From positions 62,001 to 126,000 of the forward strand of contig NZ_JAFAJM010000024.1 of assembly GCF_019236175.1 (NCBI RefSeq): 64,000 nucleotides of DNA, read 5' to 3'. This DNA is from Chryseobacterium sp. Lineage in GTDB: Bacteria > Bacteroidota > Bacteroidia > Flavobacteriales > Weeksellaceae. The notes beneath the pieces are model-generated. The model saw only the letters and a list, made by a program, of their open reading frames with translations. It was not told the origin of the DNA and made no database searches. Each line of letters begins with the position of its first letter. Within the stretch, counting starts at the first letter, position 1. The translations under genes were made by a program, and so were the position numbers. Below, in pieces: positions 43,260 to 52,402 of this stretch.

Positions 43260-44489
43260 ATGTTTGACCTAGATCGTTGGCAGGAAATATTCAGCTCTAT
43301 CCGAAGTAATGTACTCCGGACAGTACTTTCCGGATTTACTGTGGCTTTGGGACTGTTTATTTTTATTGTGCTTTTTGGGATCGGAAAAGGGCTGCAGAAT
43401 GCCTTCTCTGAAGGATTTGCCGGAGATGCCAAAAACCTGATTACCATTTATACAGGAAAAACTACTTTAGCCTATAAAGGACTGCAATCCGACCGGACTG
43501 TTACCATGAATAATTCTGACTATGATTTTCTGGTCAGTACCGATAAAGAAAAAGTAGGAGCATCCAGCCCCAGGTATGAAGTGAATTTAATGGTAAAATA
43601 CGGAAAAGAAAGTGGCCTTTATCAGATTCACGGTGCAGAACCCGGAGAACAGATTATTGAAAACAGAAAGATTATTGACGGTCGCTATATCAGCCCCGGA
43701 GATCTGGCAAGAAAGCAAAATGTGGCCGTGATCGGAAGAATGGTACAAAGAGACTTGATTAAAAACGGAAGTTCTGTAGGAAAAGAACTGGATATCAACG
43801 GAACAATGTTTAAAGTAATCGGAGTGTTCTCTGATGACGGAGGAGACAGAGACGAAAGACATATTACCGTTCCGATTACGACTTTACAACAGATGAAAAA
43901 AGGATCTGATACCGTGAATACAGCCTATATCACATATAATGATAAACTAACACCGGATCAGGCAATTAAATACGGTGACGAACTGAGAGATAAGCTGAAA
44001 GCAAGAAAAAATGTTTCTCCTGATGATGAAAATGGTGTCCGTGTCTGGAATAATGCCAAGAATATGAACGATACGTTTACATTTATGGCTGTTCTTACGG
44101 CTATTGTAGGATTTATCGGACTGGGAACCTTATTGGCCGGAATTATAGGGATCAGTAACATCATGGTGTATATCGTGAAAGAAAGAACCAAAGAAATCGG
44201 GGTAAGAAAAGCAATTGGTGCAAAACCAAAAGGAATTGTAGCCCTGATTGTTCAGGAGAGTGTAGTGATTACGGTGGTTTCCGGATTTGTAGGAGTGGCT
44301 GTAGGGGTTTTAACATTAAACCTGTTAGGAGACAGCCTTGAAGAATTCTTTATTAAAAGTCCTAGCGTAGGATGGGGAACCATCTTTATGGCATTCATTG
44401 CTCTGGTCTTTTCCGGCTTAATTGCAGGATTCGTTCCGGCGTACAGAGCGTCAAGAATTAAACCAATTGAAGCACTAAGAACAGAATAA
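43260..44489 (+). CDS. ABC transporter permease, MacB/FtsX type
   Basis: 409 aa. One membrane helix near the N-terminus (~19-41), a ~240-residue periplasmic MacB-type domain, then three helices at the C-terminus (~275-300, ~325-352, ~372-396). The motif MVYIVKERTKEIGVRKAIGA just after the second helix is the FtsX-type coupling segment. It acts with the ATPase and the second permease. An 87-base gap separates it from the ATPase gene. Confidence 0.9.
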   Translation: MFDLDRWQEIFSSIRSNVLRTVLSGFTVALGLFIFIVLFGIGKGLQNAFSEGFAGDAKNLITIYTGKTTLAYKGLQSDRTVTMNNSDYDFLVSTDKEKVGASSPRYEVNLMVKYGKESGLYQIHGAEPGEQIIENRKIIDGRYISPGDLARKQNVAVIGRMVQRDLIKNGSSVGKELDINGTMFKVIGVFSDDGGDRDERHITVPITTLQQMKKGSDTVNTAYITYNDKLTPDQAIKYGDELRDKLKARKNVSPDDENGVRVWNNAKNMNDTFTFMAVLTAIVGFIGLGTLLAGIIGISNIMVYIVKERTKEIGVRKAIGAKPKGIVALIVQESVVITVVSGFVGVAVGVLTLNLLGDSLEEFFIKSPSVGWGTIFMAFIALVFSGLIAGFVPAYRASRIKPIEALRTE

Positions 44490-44539
44490 ACAGCTTGTAA
44501 AACTTATAACTCATAATGTATAACTCATAATTCGAAAAG

Positions 44540-45811
44540 GTGAATATCATATTTAAAAAAGACACTTGGCAGGAGATCTATTATTCACTGAGGAATAATA
44601 AGCTTCGGACATTTCTTACCATGATTGGAGTAGGATGGGGGATGTTTTTGTATGTAAGCCTTCTTGGGGCTGCCAAAGGAATGGAAAATGGTTTTGATAA
44701 ATTGTTTTCAGGATTTGCAACCAATTCAATTTTTTTATGGGCTCAAAAAACATCAATCCCCTATGAAGGATTTCCAAAAGGAAGAGATGTTCACCTTAAT
44801 CTGTCTGATATGGATATGCTGAAGAGAAAGATTAATGAAATTGATTATATATCCCCGCAAAATGCAAGAGGAAGTTTTACCGGAACACCGGGAGAAACGA
44901 TTTCAAGAAATGGAAAAAGCGGGACTTATTCTCTTACGGGAGATTATTCCGTAGGAAATAAAATTTCAGAGAAGAAGCTTATTTTCGGAAGATATATCAA
45001 TGATGCGGATGTTTCGGGAAATAAAAACGTAGTAGTGATTGGAGAAGAAATCTATAAAAACTTTTTTGCTTCCAAGAAAAATGAAAATCCCATTGGCCAG
45101 TCTATCAATATAAAAGGAATATTCTTTAATGTAATCGGCGTTTTCAGAGTGAAAAAAGGAGGTGGTTTCGAAAACGACCGTACGGCATTTATCCCACTTT
45201 CTACCTATACGAAGATGTATAACGCAGGTGAACAGATCGATATGTTTGCTATTGTCAGTAAACCGAATGCTAATGTGAATGCTGTTGAAGAAAATGTGAA
45301 GCAGGTTCTGAAAAATAAAAATAAAGTTTCTCCTGAAGATACCAATGCTTTTGGAAGTTTCAATTTGGGAAAAGAGTTTAAAAAACTGACAGGCTTCCTT
45401 ACGGGGATGCAGCTTTTGACCATTATTGTGGGAACGCTCACTATTCTTGCAGGGGTTATTGCGATTTCAAATATTTTGCTGATCACAGTAAAAGAAAGAA
45501 CAAAAGAGATCGGAATCCGAAGAGCATTAGGAGCAAAGCCGGCGGAAGTGAGAAATCAGATTCTGTTGGAAAGTGTTGTGATTACTCTCTCTTCAGGGCT
45601 GCTGGGATTCATGTTTGGAATTTTTGTGCTGATGATTTTGAATGCCGTTACCCAGGGACAGGATTCGTTTCCTTTTTATAATCCAACGGTAAACTATGGA
45701 AATGTATTTGCCGCAATGGCAGTGATGGTGATTTTAGGATTAATTATCGGAATGATACCGGCACAAAGAGCCGTAAAAATTAGACCTATTGAAGCGTTAA
45801 GAACAGAATAA
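44540..45811 (+). CDS. ABC transporter permease, second MacB/FtsX type subunit
   Basis: 423 aa, starting with GTG at 44540. Same topology as the permease upstream: helix ~20-42, a large periplasmic domain, and three C-terminal helices. The coupling motif LLITVKERTKEIGIRRALGA is present. The two permeases are homologous and probably form a heterodimer. A pair of 13-base tandem copies lies in the 50-base gap before it. Confidence 0.9.
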   Translation: MNIIFKKDTWQEIYYSLRNNKLRTFLTMIGVGWGMFLYVSLLGAAKGMENGFDKLFSGFATNSIFLWAQKTSIPYEGFPKGRDVHLNLSDMDMLKRKINEIDYISPQNARGSFTGTPGETISRNGKSGTYSLTGDYSVGNKISEKKLIFGRYINDADVSGNKNVVVIGEEIYKNFFASKKNENPIGQSINIKGIFFNVIGVFRVKKGGGFENDRTAFIPLSTYTKMYNAGEQIDMFAIVSKPNANVNAVEENVKQVLKNKNKVSPEDTNAFGSFNLGKEFKKLTGFLTGMQLLTIIVGTLTILAGVIAISNILLITVKERTKEIGIRRALGAKPAEVRNQILLESVVITLSSGLLGFMFGIFVLMILNAVTQGQDSFPFYNPTVNYGNVFAAMAVMVILGLIIGMIPAQRAVKIRPIEALRTE

Positions 45812-45840
45812 TAATTTGATTAAAAAAATAAACTATACGT

Positions 45841-47046
45841 ATGAAAAAGAAATTCACTTGGAAAAAAGCCATTTATATTTTTTTAGGGCTTTTATTTGCA
45901 GTGGCATTGTTCTCAGGGATTGGATATCTTATAAAATCTAACTCTAAAGAAGGGGAAGCCTTTCTGACCCGTCAGCCTAAAGTTCAAAATATGGATGATA
46001 AAGTAATGGCTACCGGAAAGATTACTCCAAAAGAAGAAATTGAGATCAAACCGAATATTACAGGTATTATCGATAAAATTTTAGTGAAAGAAGGAGATAG
46101 AGTAGAAGTAGGGCAATTGATTGCCACAATAAGAATTGTTCCCAGTATTTCTGAGGTAAATGCTGCGCAACAGGAGGTTCAGAATGCACAGCTTCAGATC
46201 AATAATTCCCAGATGAATGTCGGGAATATGCAAAAACAGTATGAAATGCAGGAACGATTATATAAGCAAGGTGTAATTTCCAAACAGGATTACCTGAATT
46301 CTCAACAACAGCTGTTTACACAACAACAGAATCTTAAAAATGCTCAACAACAGCTTAATACAGCACAAAAAAGACTGCAAATTGCAAAGACAGGTGCTAC
46401 TCCCGAACTTCAGGGGCAAGGGCTTGCTACGACGCAAATCCGTTCTAAAGCTTCAGGTACTGTTCTTGAGGTTCCCGTAAAAGTAGGAAGTCAGGTAATT
46501 GAAGCCAATAACTTTAACGCGGGTACAACTATTTGTTCTGTTGCAGATCTAAATTCGTTGATCTTTAAAGGAGAAATTGATGAAGCACAGGCCGGAAAAC
46601 TAAAGGAAGGTATGGATATGAATATTGTGATCGGAGCATTACAGAATAAAACATTTCCGGGAAGGCTGACGATGATTGCACCGAAAGGAAAAGATAATGC
46701 CGGAACCATTAAATTTCCGGTAGAAGGTGATGTTAATAACCCTAATAATGAATACATCAGAGCTGGTTTTTCAGCAAACGGAGAAATTGTCTTAAGTTCT
46801 CAGAAAAATGCATTGTTACTGGATGAATCATTGGTTCAGTATGAAAAGAAAGACGGAAAAGATATTCCTTTTGTTGAAGTGAAACAACAAGACGGAAAAT
46901 TCAAGAAAGCTTATCTGAAACTGGGCGCAAGTGATGGTATTAACGTTCAGGTTCTTTCGGGATCCGGAATTACAAAAGATTCTCAGATTAAAGTCTGGAA
47001 CCCGTCTGATAAAGACAAAGAAGAATTAAAGTCAAAGCAAAAATAA
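45841..47046 (+). CDS. Periplasmic adaptor (HlyD/MacA-like membrane fusion protein)
   Basis: 401 aa. N-terminal anchor helix (~9-29), biotinyl-lipoyl halves around VMATGKITPKEEIEIKPNIT and IRSKASGTVLEVPVKVGSQV, and a long Gln/Asn-rich coiled coil between (~100-185, with repeated QQQ/NAQQQL). It would join the MacB-like permeases to an outer-membrane TolC channel, which is not in the window. Last gene of the operon, with a terminator after it. Confidence 0.92.
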   Translation: MKKKFTWKKAIYIFLGLLFAVALFSGIGYLIKSNSKEGEAFLTRQPKVQNMDDKVMATGKITPKEEIEIKPNITGIIDKILVKEGDRVEVGQLIATIRIVPSISEVNAAQQEVQNAQLQINNSQMNVGNMQKQYEMQERLYKQGVISKQDYLNSQQQLFTQQQNLKNAQQQLNTAQKRLQIAKTGATPELQGQGLATTQIRSKASGTVLEVPVKVGSQVIEANNFNAGTTICSVADLNSLIFKGEIDEAQAGKLKEGMDMNIVIGALQNKTFPGRLTMIAPKGKDNAGTIKFPVEGDVNNPNNEYIRAGFSANGEIVLSSQKNALLLDESLVQYEKKDGKDIPFVEVKQQDGKFKKAYLKLGASDGINVQVLSGSGITKDSQIKVWNPSDKDKEELKSKQK

Positions 47047-47077
47047 TAAACTGACACTATAAGTTTTTTAAACTGTG

Positions 47078-47110
47078 AAATCCCGAGGAATCTCTTCGGG
47101 ATTTTTTATT
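47078..47110 (+). terminator. Intrinsic terminator of the ABC efflux operon
   Basis: AAATCCCGA and TCGGGATTT form a perfect 9-bp stem with a nine-base loop, then TTTTATT. Confidence 0.85.
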
Positions 47111-47218
47111 GTCATATCAGTATATTTCTATAGCAATTGTATGAATAATTGTATATTAGATGTAATAATAGGTTGAGGATAGATGTCTTATAGTTAATTC
47201 CGGTTTATTGTTATAATC

Positions 47219-48745
47219 ATGAAAAAATATTATTGGGTTCTTGTTATTTTTATTCTTGCAAAATTTATTCTTCAATATTCTCTGGTCAGCCCGGAATACG
47301 ACCTGCAGCGCGATGAATACCTGCATTTTGATCAGGGATATCATTTGGCGTGGGGATATCTTTCGGTGCCTCCTGTGACTTCATGGATTGCCTGGCTTAT
47401 CAGAATGTTAGGCGGATCCGAATTTTGGATCCGGTTTTTTCCTGCCTTATTTGGGGCTTTAACGATCGTGGTGGTCTGGAAAATAATTGAAGAACTGAAT
47501 GGAAGTCTGTTTGCTAAAATTCTTGCATCTGCCGGACTGCTTTTTTCTATATTACTCCGGTTGAATATGTTTTTTCAGCCCAATTCCATGGAAGTGTTGT
47601 TATGGACGTTGTTTTTTTATATTCTCATCAGATATGTCAGTACTGAAAAAGTAAAATGGCTGTATTGGGGAGGAATTGTCTTCGGAATCGGAATCCTGAA
47701 TAAATACAATATTGCTTTTCTCGCCTTAGGGTTTATTCCGGCACTGCTCCTGAGCAGTCAGAGAAAGATCTTTCTGAATCCGCATCTTTACTTGAGCGGG
47801 CTTCTGACTCTTCTTATCGTTTTACCCAATTTGATCTGGCAATATGAACAGCATTTTCCGGTGATTCATCATATGAAGGAATTGTCAGAAAGACAGCTGG
47901 TGAATGTGAACAGATGGAATTTTATGAGAGCGCAGGCATTGTTTTTTATTGGAATTGGTTTTGCCATTATCGCTGCTTTTTATGCTTTGCTGTTTTATCC
48001 TCCTTTTAAAAAGTTCCGGTTTTTCTTTTGGGGGTATGTGATTACGATAGGATTATTTGTTTTTTTTAAAGCGAAGGATTACTATGCTATAGGACTTTAT
48101 CCTGTTTATATTGCTTTTGGAACTACCTATTTAGGAACTATCCTCAGAGAGGGCTGGAAAAAGAAATGTATTCAGCCTGTTTGTCTTTTGCATCCTGTGA
48201 TTTTGTTTTTTCCGTTGTACAGTCTTTTGTTTCCGAATAAAAGCCCGGAATTTATAGCTGCTCATCCGGAGTGGTACAAAAAATTTGGATTACTTCGCTG
48301 GGAAGATGGTGAAGACCATTCCTTACCTCAGGATTTTGCCGATATGCAGGGCTGGAAAGAACTTGCCCAAAAAGTGGATGAAAAATATTCCCGGTTATCA
48401 AAAACAGGAAATACATTGGTTTTATGTGACAATTACGGACAGGCAGGAGCTATCAATTTTTATTCAAAAAAAGGAATAAGAGCAGTTTCATTCAATGCCG
48501 ATTATATCAATTGGTTCGACTTAAGTAAAGCCTATAAAAACCTGATCAGAGTCAAAGATTATTCAGAGAATCAGGATGAAATTAGAGAAACAGGTCCTTA
48601 TTTTGACATTACGGAAAAGGTAGAGTATATCACCAAACCGTTTGCCAGAGAGAAAGGTACTGCCATATTCAGTTTTGAAGGAGCGAAAATAGATATTAAC
48701 AATAGAGTTCAGAATGAGATCAGGGAAGTCAAACAAGAATATTAA
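47219..48745 (+). CDS. Membrane glycosyltransferase, GT39/ArnT-like
   Basis: 508 aa with about ten membrane helices in the first ~360 residues. The first periplasmic loop carries SPEYDLQRDEYLHFDQGYHL, where the D-E pair is the catalytic acidic site of GT39/ArnT-type enzymes using polyprenyl-phosphate sugars. A soluble domain follows (~370-508). It probably glycosylates a protein or lipid outside the inner membrane. Single gene, no partner nearby. Confidence 0.85.
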   Translation: MKKYYWVLVIFILAKFILQYSLVSPEYDLQRDEYLHFDQGYHLAWGYLSVPPVTSWIAWLIRMLGGSEFWIRFFPALFGALTIVVVWKIIEELNGSLFAKILASAGLLFSILLRLNMFFQPNSMEVLLWTLFFYILIRYVSTEKVKWLYWGGIVFGIGILNKYNIAFLALGFIPALLLSSQRKIFLNPHLYLSGLLTLLIVLPNLIWQYEQHFPVIHHMKELSERQLVNVNRWNFMRAQALFFIGIGFAIIAAFYALLFYPPFKKFRFFFWGYVITIGLFVFFKAKDYYAIGLYPVYIAFGTTYLGTILREGWKKKCIQPVCLLHPVILFFPLYSLLFPNKSPEFIAAHPEWYKKFGLLRWEDGEDHSLPQDFADMQGWKELAQKVDEKYSRLSKTGNTLVLCDNYGQAGAINFYSKKGIRAVSFNADYINWFDLSKAYKNLIRVKDYSENQDEIRETGPYFDITEKVEYITKPFAREKGTAIFSFEGAKIDINNRVQNEIREVKQEY

Positions 48746-48968
48746 TACACTATTAACACTTGATACTGAGATGTAAGTGTGAAATAATCTCTACATTCGT
48801 TCTTGCTAAAACGGTTGGTCAGAAGAATTTCTTTGAATGCCGGAACTTAGTTGAAACAACTAAATTATATAAACCCGATCGGCTGTTTAGTAAAAGAGCT
48901 GATCAGAAACTGATTCTTGAATTTGTATCAACTCAGGAATCTTTTTTTTAATTTATAGTATAAAATAT

Positions 48969-48990
48969 TATCGCAACAATATTGCGTTAT
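48969..48990. promoter_or_regulatory. Inverted repeat overlapping a probable -33 region
   Basis: CGCAA-CAATA-TTGCG (48972-48986). Its TTG (48982-48984) stands 18 bases before a TACCTTTG -7 element (49003-49010), so a bound protein would cover the -33 contact of the next gene. Confidence 0.4.
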
Positions 48991-49002
48991 CTGATTTTGT
49001 TT

Positions 49003-49010
49003 TACCTTTG
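49003..49010 (+). promoter_or_regulatory. -7 promoter element of the thioredoxin-reductase-like gene
   Basis: TACCTTTG, a perfect TAnnTTTG, 36 bases before the ATG at 49046. Confidence 0.5.
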
Positions 49011-49045
49011 CATGAACAGTTGTTATTTCTAACTGTCATCATATT

Positions 49046-49966
49046 ATGGAAAATAAAAACTTTGATGCCATCATCATAGGAGGCAGTTATGCCGGATTAT
49101 CAGCAGGAATGGCTTTAGGAAGATCCCTGAGAAATGTATTAATCATTGATAACGGGAACCCCTGCAATAAACAAACTCCGCATTCTCATAATTTTATTAC
49201 TCAGGATGGGAAAACCCCGGGAGAAATTTCAGATCTTGCCAGAAAGCAGGTGAAAGCCTATCCTACCGTCCGGTTTTATGACGGAACCGTTTCAGTCATG
49301 AAAAAAGAAAGCTCAGGCTTTAAGATAGAAACTTCCTCCGGTGAATGTTTTAATGGTAAAAAGCTCATTCTGGCTTCGGGGATAAAAGATGCTATGCCGG
49401 ATATTCCCGGATTTGCAGAATGCTGGGGAATATCAGTAATTCATTGCCCGTACTGTCATGGCTATGAAGTCAGAAATGAAGTAACAGGGGTTTTGTCTGA
49501 TGGAGATCTGGGTTTTGAGTTTTCAAAACTGATCTATAATCTGACAAAAGAACTGACACTGTTTACCAACGGGAAAACGAAACTTAGTGCTGAGCAGCTT
49601 GGAAAGCTCAATCAGCATACAATACGGGTAAACGAAGATGAGATTGAAAAGATAGAACACGAAAAAGGATATATTCAAAAGATCATTTTTAAAAATGGAA
49701 AAGAAGCTCCGTTAAAGGCTTTGTATGCTAAAATAACTTTCACACAAAATCTTAATGTTTCAGCAGATTTAGGATGTGAGCTGACAGAGCAGGGATTTAT
49801 AAAAGTTGATTTTATACAAAAGACAAGCGTTTCCGGAGTTTTTGCCTGTGGTGATAACGTTACTATGATGAGGTCTGTAGCCAATGCTGTTGCTCAGGGG
49901 AGTTTGGCAGGAGCAATGGTTAATAAGGAGTTGTCGGAAGAGGAATTTGAAATCAGTAGTTTTTAA
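49046..49966 (+). CDS. NAD(P)/FAD-dependent oxidoreductase, thioredoxin-reductase-like
   Basis: 306 aa. FAD motif IIGGSYAGLSAGMALGRS (~10-27), redox pair C134-P-Y-C137 in HCPYCHGYE, and the C-terminal FAD motif VFACGDNVTMMRSVANAVAQ. The N-terminal cysteine in IDNGNPCNKQTPHSHNF is the mark of the TrxR-like branch (TrxB-like oxidases and bacillithiol or dithiol-linked relatives) rather than true thioredoxin reductase. No thioredoxin gene is adjacent. Possible control by an inverted repeat at its promoter. Confidence 0.85.
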   Translation: MENKNFDAIIIGGSYAGLSAGMALGRSLRNVLIIDNGNPCNKQTPHSHNFITQDGKTPGEISDLARKQVKAYPTVRFYDGTVSVMKKESSGFKIETSSGECFNGKKLILASGIKDAMPDIPGFAECWGISVIHCPYCHGYEVRNEVTGVLSDGDLGFEFSKLIYNLTKELTLFTNGKTKLSAEQLGKLNQHTIRVNEDEIEKIEHEKGYIQKIIFKNGKEAPLKALYAKITFTQNLNVSADLGCELTEQGFIKVDFIQKTSVSGVFACGDNVTMMRSVANAVAQGSLAGAMVNKELSEEEFEISSF

Positions 49967-50020
49967 ATTTTATGACTGAAAAACATCCTTTTCCATATTA
50001 AAATCTTGCCGGAAATTCCG

Positions 50021-50028
50021 TACATTTG
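50021..50028 (+). promoter_or_regulatory. -7 promoter element of glyA
   Basis: TACATTTG, a perfect TAnnTTTG, 31 bases before the ATG at 50059. Confidence 0.5.
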
Positions 50029-50058
50029 GGGTGAAAAATTTCAAAAACTAAAAGTAAA

Positions 50059-51324
50059 ATGGATATTATTTTCGACCTGATTGAAAAGGAAAGACAAAGA
50101 CAGGCCCATGGATTGGAGCTGATTGCATCAGAAAATTTTGTTTCTGAAAATGTGATGAAAGCAATGGGAAGTGTACTGACAAACAAATATGCTGAAGGAT
50201 ACCCCGGAAAAAGATATTACGGTGGATGCGAAGTAGTAGATGAGGTTGAAACATTAGCTATCAACAGAGCAAAAGAACTTTTCGGAGTGGATTATGTAAA
50301 TGTACAGCCACATTCCGGTTCTCAGGCTAATGCCGCCATTTATCTTGCCGTTTTGAAACCCGGTGATAAAATTATGGGAATGGATCTTTCAATGGGAGGT
50401 CACCTTACCCATGGTTCTGCGGTAAATTTTTCAGGAATTCAATATGAAGTAGTTTCTTACGGAGTAGAAAAAGAGACGGGTCTTATTGATTATAATCAAA
50501 TGAGAGAAGTAGCGCTAAGAGAAAGACCCAAAATGATGATTGCCGGTTTTTCTGCTTATTCAAGAGACCTTGATTATGCCAAATACAGAGAGATTGCTGA
50601 TGAAATAGGTGCAACACTTTGGGCAGATATCGCTCACCCTGCAGGTTTAGTTGCCAAAGGATTATTAAATTCTCCGTTTGAGCACTGTCATGTAGTAACA
50701 ACTACCACTCACAAAACGTTAAGAGGGCCAAGAGGAGGAATGATCATGATGGGGAAAGACTTTGAAAATACATACGGTCATAAAACTCCGAAAGGAGAGG
50801 TTAAAATGATGAGTCAGGTGTTAGACGGAGCTGTATTCCCTGGAATTCAGGGAGGACCTTTAGAGCATGTAATTGCCGGTAAAGCAATCGCTTTCGGAGA
50901 AGCTCTGGATGGGCAGTTCGAAACCTATGCAAAACAAGTGAGATCTAATGCTCAGGCGTTGTCAAAAGCCATGATCGAAAGAGGGTTTGACATTGTAAGC
51001 GGTGGTACGGATAATCACCTGATGTTGGTAGATCTTAGAAATAAAGGAGTAAATGGTAAGGAAACTGAAAAAGCATTAGTGCTTGCTGATATTACTTGTA
51101 ATAAAAATATGGTACCTTTTGACGATAAGTCACCGTTTACAACATCTGGTATCAGATTAGGAACAGCTGCCATTACAACAAGAGGACTTAAAGAAAATGA
51201 TATGGATACGATTGCAGGATTTATTTCTGAAGTCGTAGATAATATCAAAAATGAAGAGGTGCTTACTTCCGTAAGAAAGAAGGTTAATGAATTAATGGAA
51301 GGGAAAGCACTGTTCAACTATTAA
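50059..51324 (+). CDS. glyA: Serine hydroxymethyltransferase
   Basis: 421 aa. PLP-binding Lys219 is in TTTTHKTLRGPRGGMIM, preceded by LWADIAHPAGLVAKGL; the N-terminal LIASENFVSENVM and YPGKRYYGGCEVVDEVE are family hallmarks. It interconverts serine and glycine while loading tetrahydrofolate with a one-carbon unit. Single-gene unit, with a terminator between it and recX. Confidence 0.97.
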   Translation: MDIIFDLIEKERQRQAHGLELIASENFVSENVMKAMGSVLTNKYAEGYPGKRYYGGCEVVDEVETLAINRAKELFGVDYVNVQPHSGSQANAAIYLAVLKPGDKIMGMDLSMGGHLTHGSAVNFSGIQYEVVSYGVEKETGLIDYNQMREVALRERPKMMIAGFSAYSRDLDYAKYREIADEIGATLWADIAHPAGLVAKGLLNSPFEHCHVVTTTTHKTLRGPRGGMIMMGKDFENTYGHKTPKGEVKMMSQVLDGAVFPGIQGGPLEHVIAGKAIAFGEALDGQFETYAKQVRSNAQALSKAMIERGFDIVSGGTDNHLMLVDLRNKGVNGKETEKALVLADITCNKNMVPFDDKSPFTTSGIRLGTAAITTRGLKENDMDTIAGFISEVVDNIKNEEVLTSVRKKVNELMEGKALFNY

Positions 51325-51343
51325 TATAACTGGAAATATAATA

Positions 51344-51379
51344 TAAAGAATGGGCGCCTGCTCATTCTTTTTTTTTTAC
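51344..51379 (+). terminator. Intrinsic terminator between glyA and recX
   Basis: GAATGGGC and GCTCATTC (with a G-U) followed by ten or more T. The T run ends only three bases before the recX ATG at 51382, so recX needs read-through or an internal start. Confidence 0.8.
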
Positions 51380-51381
51380 CT

Positions 51382-51840
51382 ATGGAAAAGAAATCGTTTA
51401 CTTTTGAAGAGATTAAGCAGAAGCTGGTTAACTATTGTGTTTATCAGGATCGCTGCCATGCGGAAGTGGAACAAAAAATGAGGGAATTCCTTCTTATTGA
51501 TGAAGCGAAGGAAGAAATTCTGTTATATCTTTTAAAAGAAAACTATCTCAATGAAGAAAGATTTACCAGAAGTTATATTCGTGGGAAATTCTATATTAAG
51601 CATTGGGGGAAAAATAAGATCAAAATGAATCTGAAGCAGAAACAAATATCTGAAAAAATGATCAGTATATGCTTTGATGAAATTCATGAAGATGATTACA
51701 GAAAAACCATTATAAGAATCTATGAAGATTATTTCTCCAAACAAAAAGGGCTTCAGGAATACCAGAAAAAATCAAAGACGATCAAGTACTTAATGAGCCG
51801 GGGCTTTGAATATGAAAAAATAAATGATACATTTGATTAA
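51382..51840 (+). CDS. recX: RecX family recombination regulator
   Basis: 152 aa. The helical three-helix repeats are visible: YCVYQDRCHAEVEQKMREF at the start, YLLKENYLNEERFTRSYIRG with the LNEERF motif, and KHWGKNKIKMNLKQKQIS. RecX binds RecA filaments and limits their activity. recA is not nearby. The upstream glyA terminator abuts the start codon. Confidence 0.9.
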   Translation: MEKKSFTFEEIKQKLVNYCVYQDRCHAEVEQKMREFLLIDEAKEEILLYLLKENYLNEERFTRSYIRGKFYIKHWGKNKIKMNLKQKQISEKMISICFDEIHEDDYRKTIIRIYEDYFSKQKGLQEYQKKSKTIKYLMSRGFEYEKINDTFD

Positions 51841-51875
51841 ATATAAAAAGTGAATATTAAAAACATAAGAAAAGA

Positions 51876-52273
51876 TTGAAAGGAAATAAAAGGATAGATG
51901 CTGATATTTTAGAATCTGTAAAAACCATGAATTTTATCAGGAATAATTTTACGCTTTTGAAAGTGTCTGTCTTTTCGAAAAATATAATAAAGCTCTTTTT
52001 TCGAGGAATTGTTGAGCAACTGTCACTATATAAGGAAATAAATTCAAAATTAGAAAAGAAAAATTTTAAAAAAATATTTTCTGAAAATGGTATAGAAACC
52101 AGATGTTTATGACAGGTAGTATATTTTTCAAAATTATATAACAAATATAAATTCTTTAAAGAGAATCTTTGTGGTATACTTTTTGAAAGGGGTTTATGTT
52201 TATCGCCGGAACTAATCTTACTGCTAGTAATGAAAATAAAATCGAACAATTATTAAATAATATCAGAAACTAA
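51876..52273 (+). pseudogene. Decayed C-terminus of a DegT/DnrJ/EryC1/StrS aminotransferase
   Basis: From ~52081 the plus strand reads SENGIETRCL, then TGA (52110-52112) at the place of the conserved Trp of the (E/S)RPLWKP motif, then KYKFFKENLCGILFERGLCL. After about 52205 the sequence must shift frame to continue GTNLTASNENKIEQLLNNIR and stop at TAA (52271-52273). Together these match the end of the sugar aminotransferase family (LFExGLCLPSGTNL). One nonsense codon and one frameshift show that it is dead. The stretch from 51876 to ~52060 is in frame but I cannot match it. It sits just before the polysaccharide operon. Confidence 0.7.
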
Positions 52274-52314
52274 ATTTATTTTTTTAGATATAGTATATTG
52301 ATGAGATTTTATTT

Positions 52315-52322
52315 TAATTTTG
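52315..52322 (+). promoter_or_regulatory. -7 promoter element of the polysaccharide operon
   Basis: TAATTTTG, about 80 bases before the first ATG at 52403; it would give a ~75-base leader. Confidence 0.45.
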
Positions 52323-52402
52323 CATCAATGATTCAATGGGGGTTGAATTAATAATCATGACTTGTACCACACTTTAATAATATATGAACACAAATAAAGA
52401 CA

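Noticed and set aside
48760..48951. 63-codon open frame after the GT39-like gene
   Set aside because: No coding character or start context; the gap holds only an imperfect 8-bp stem (48877-48904) and the next promoter.
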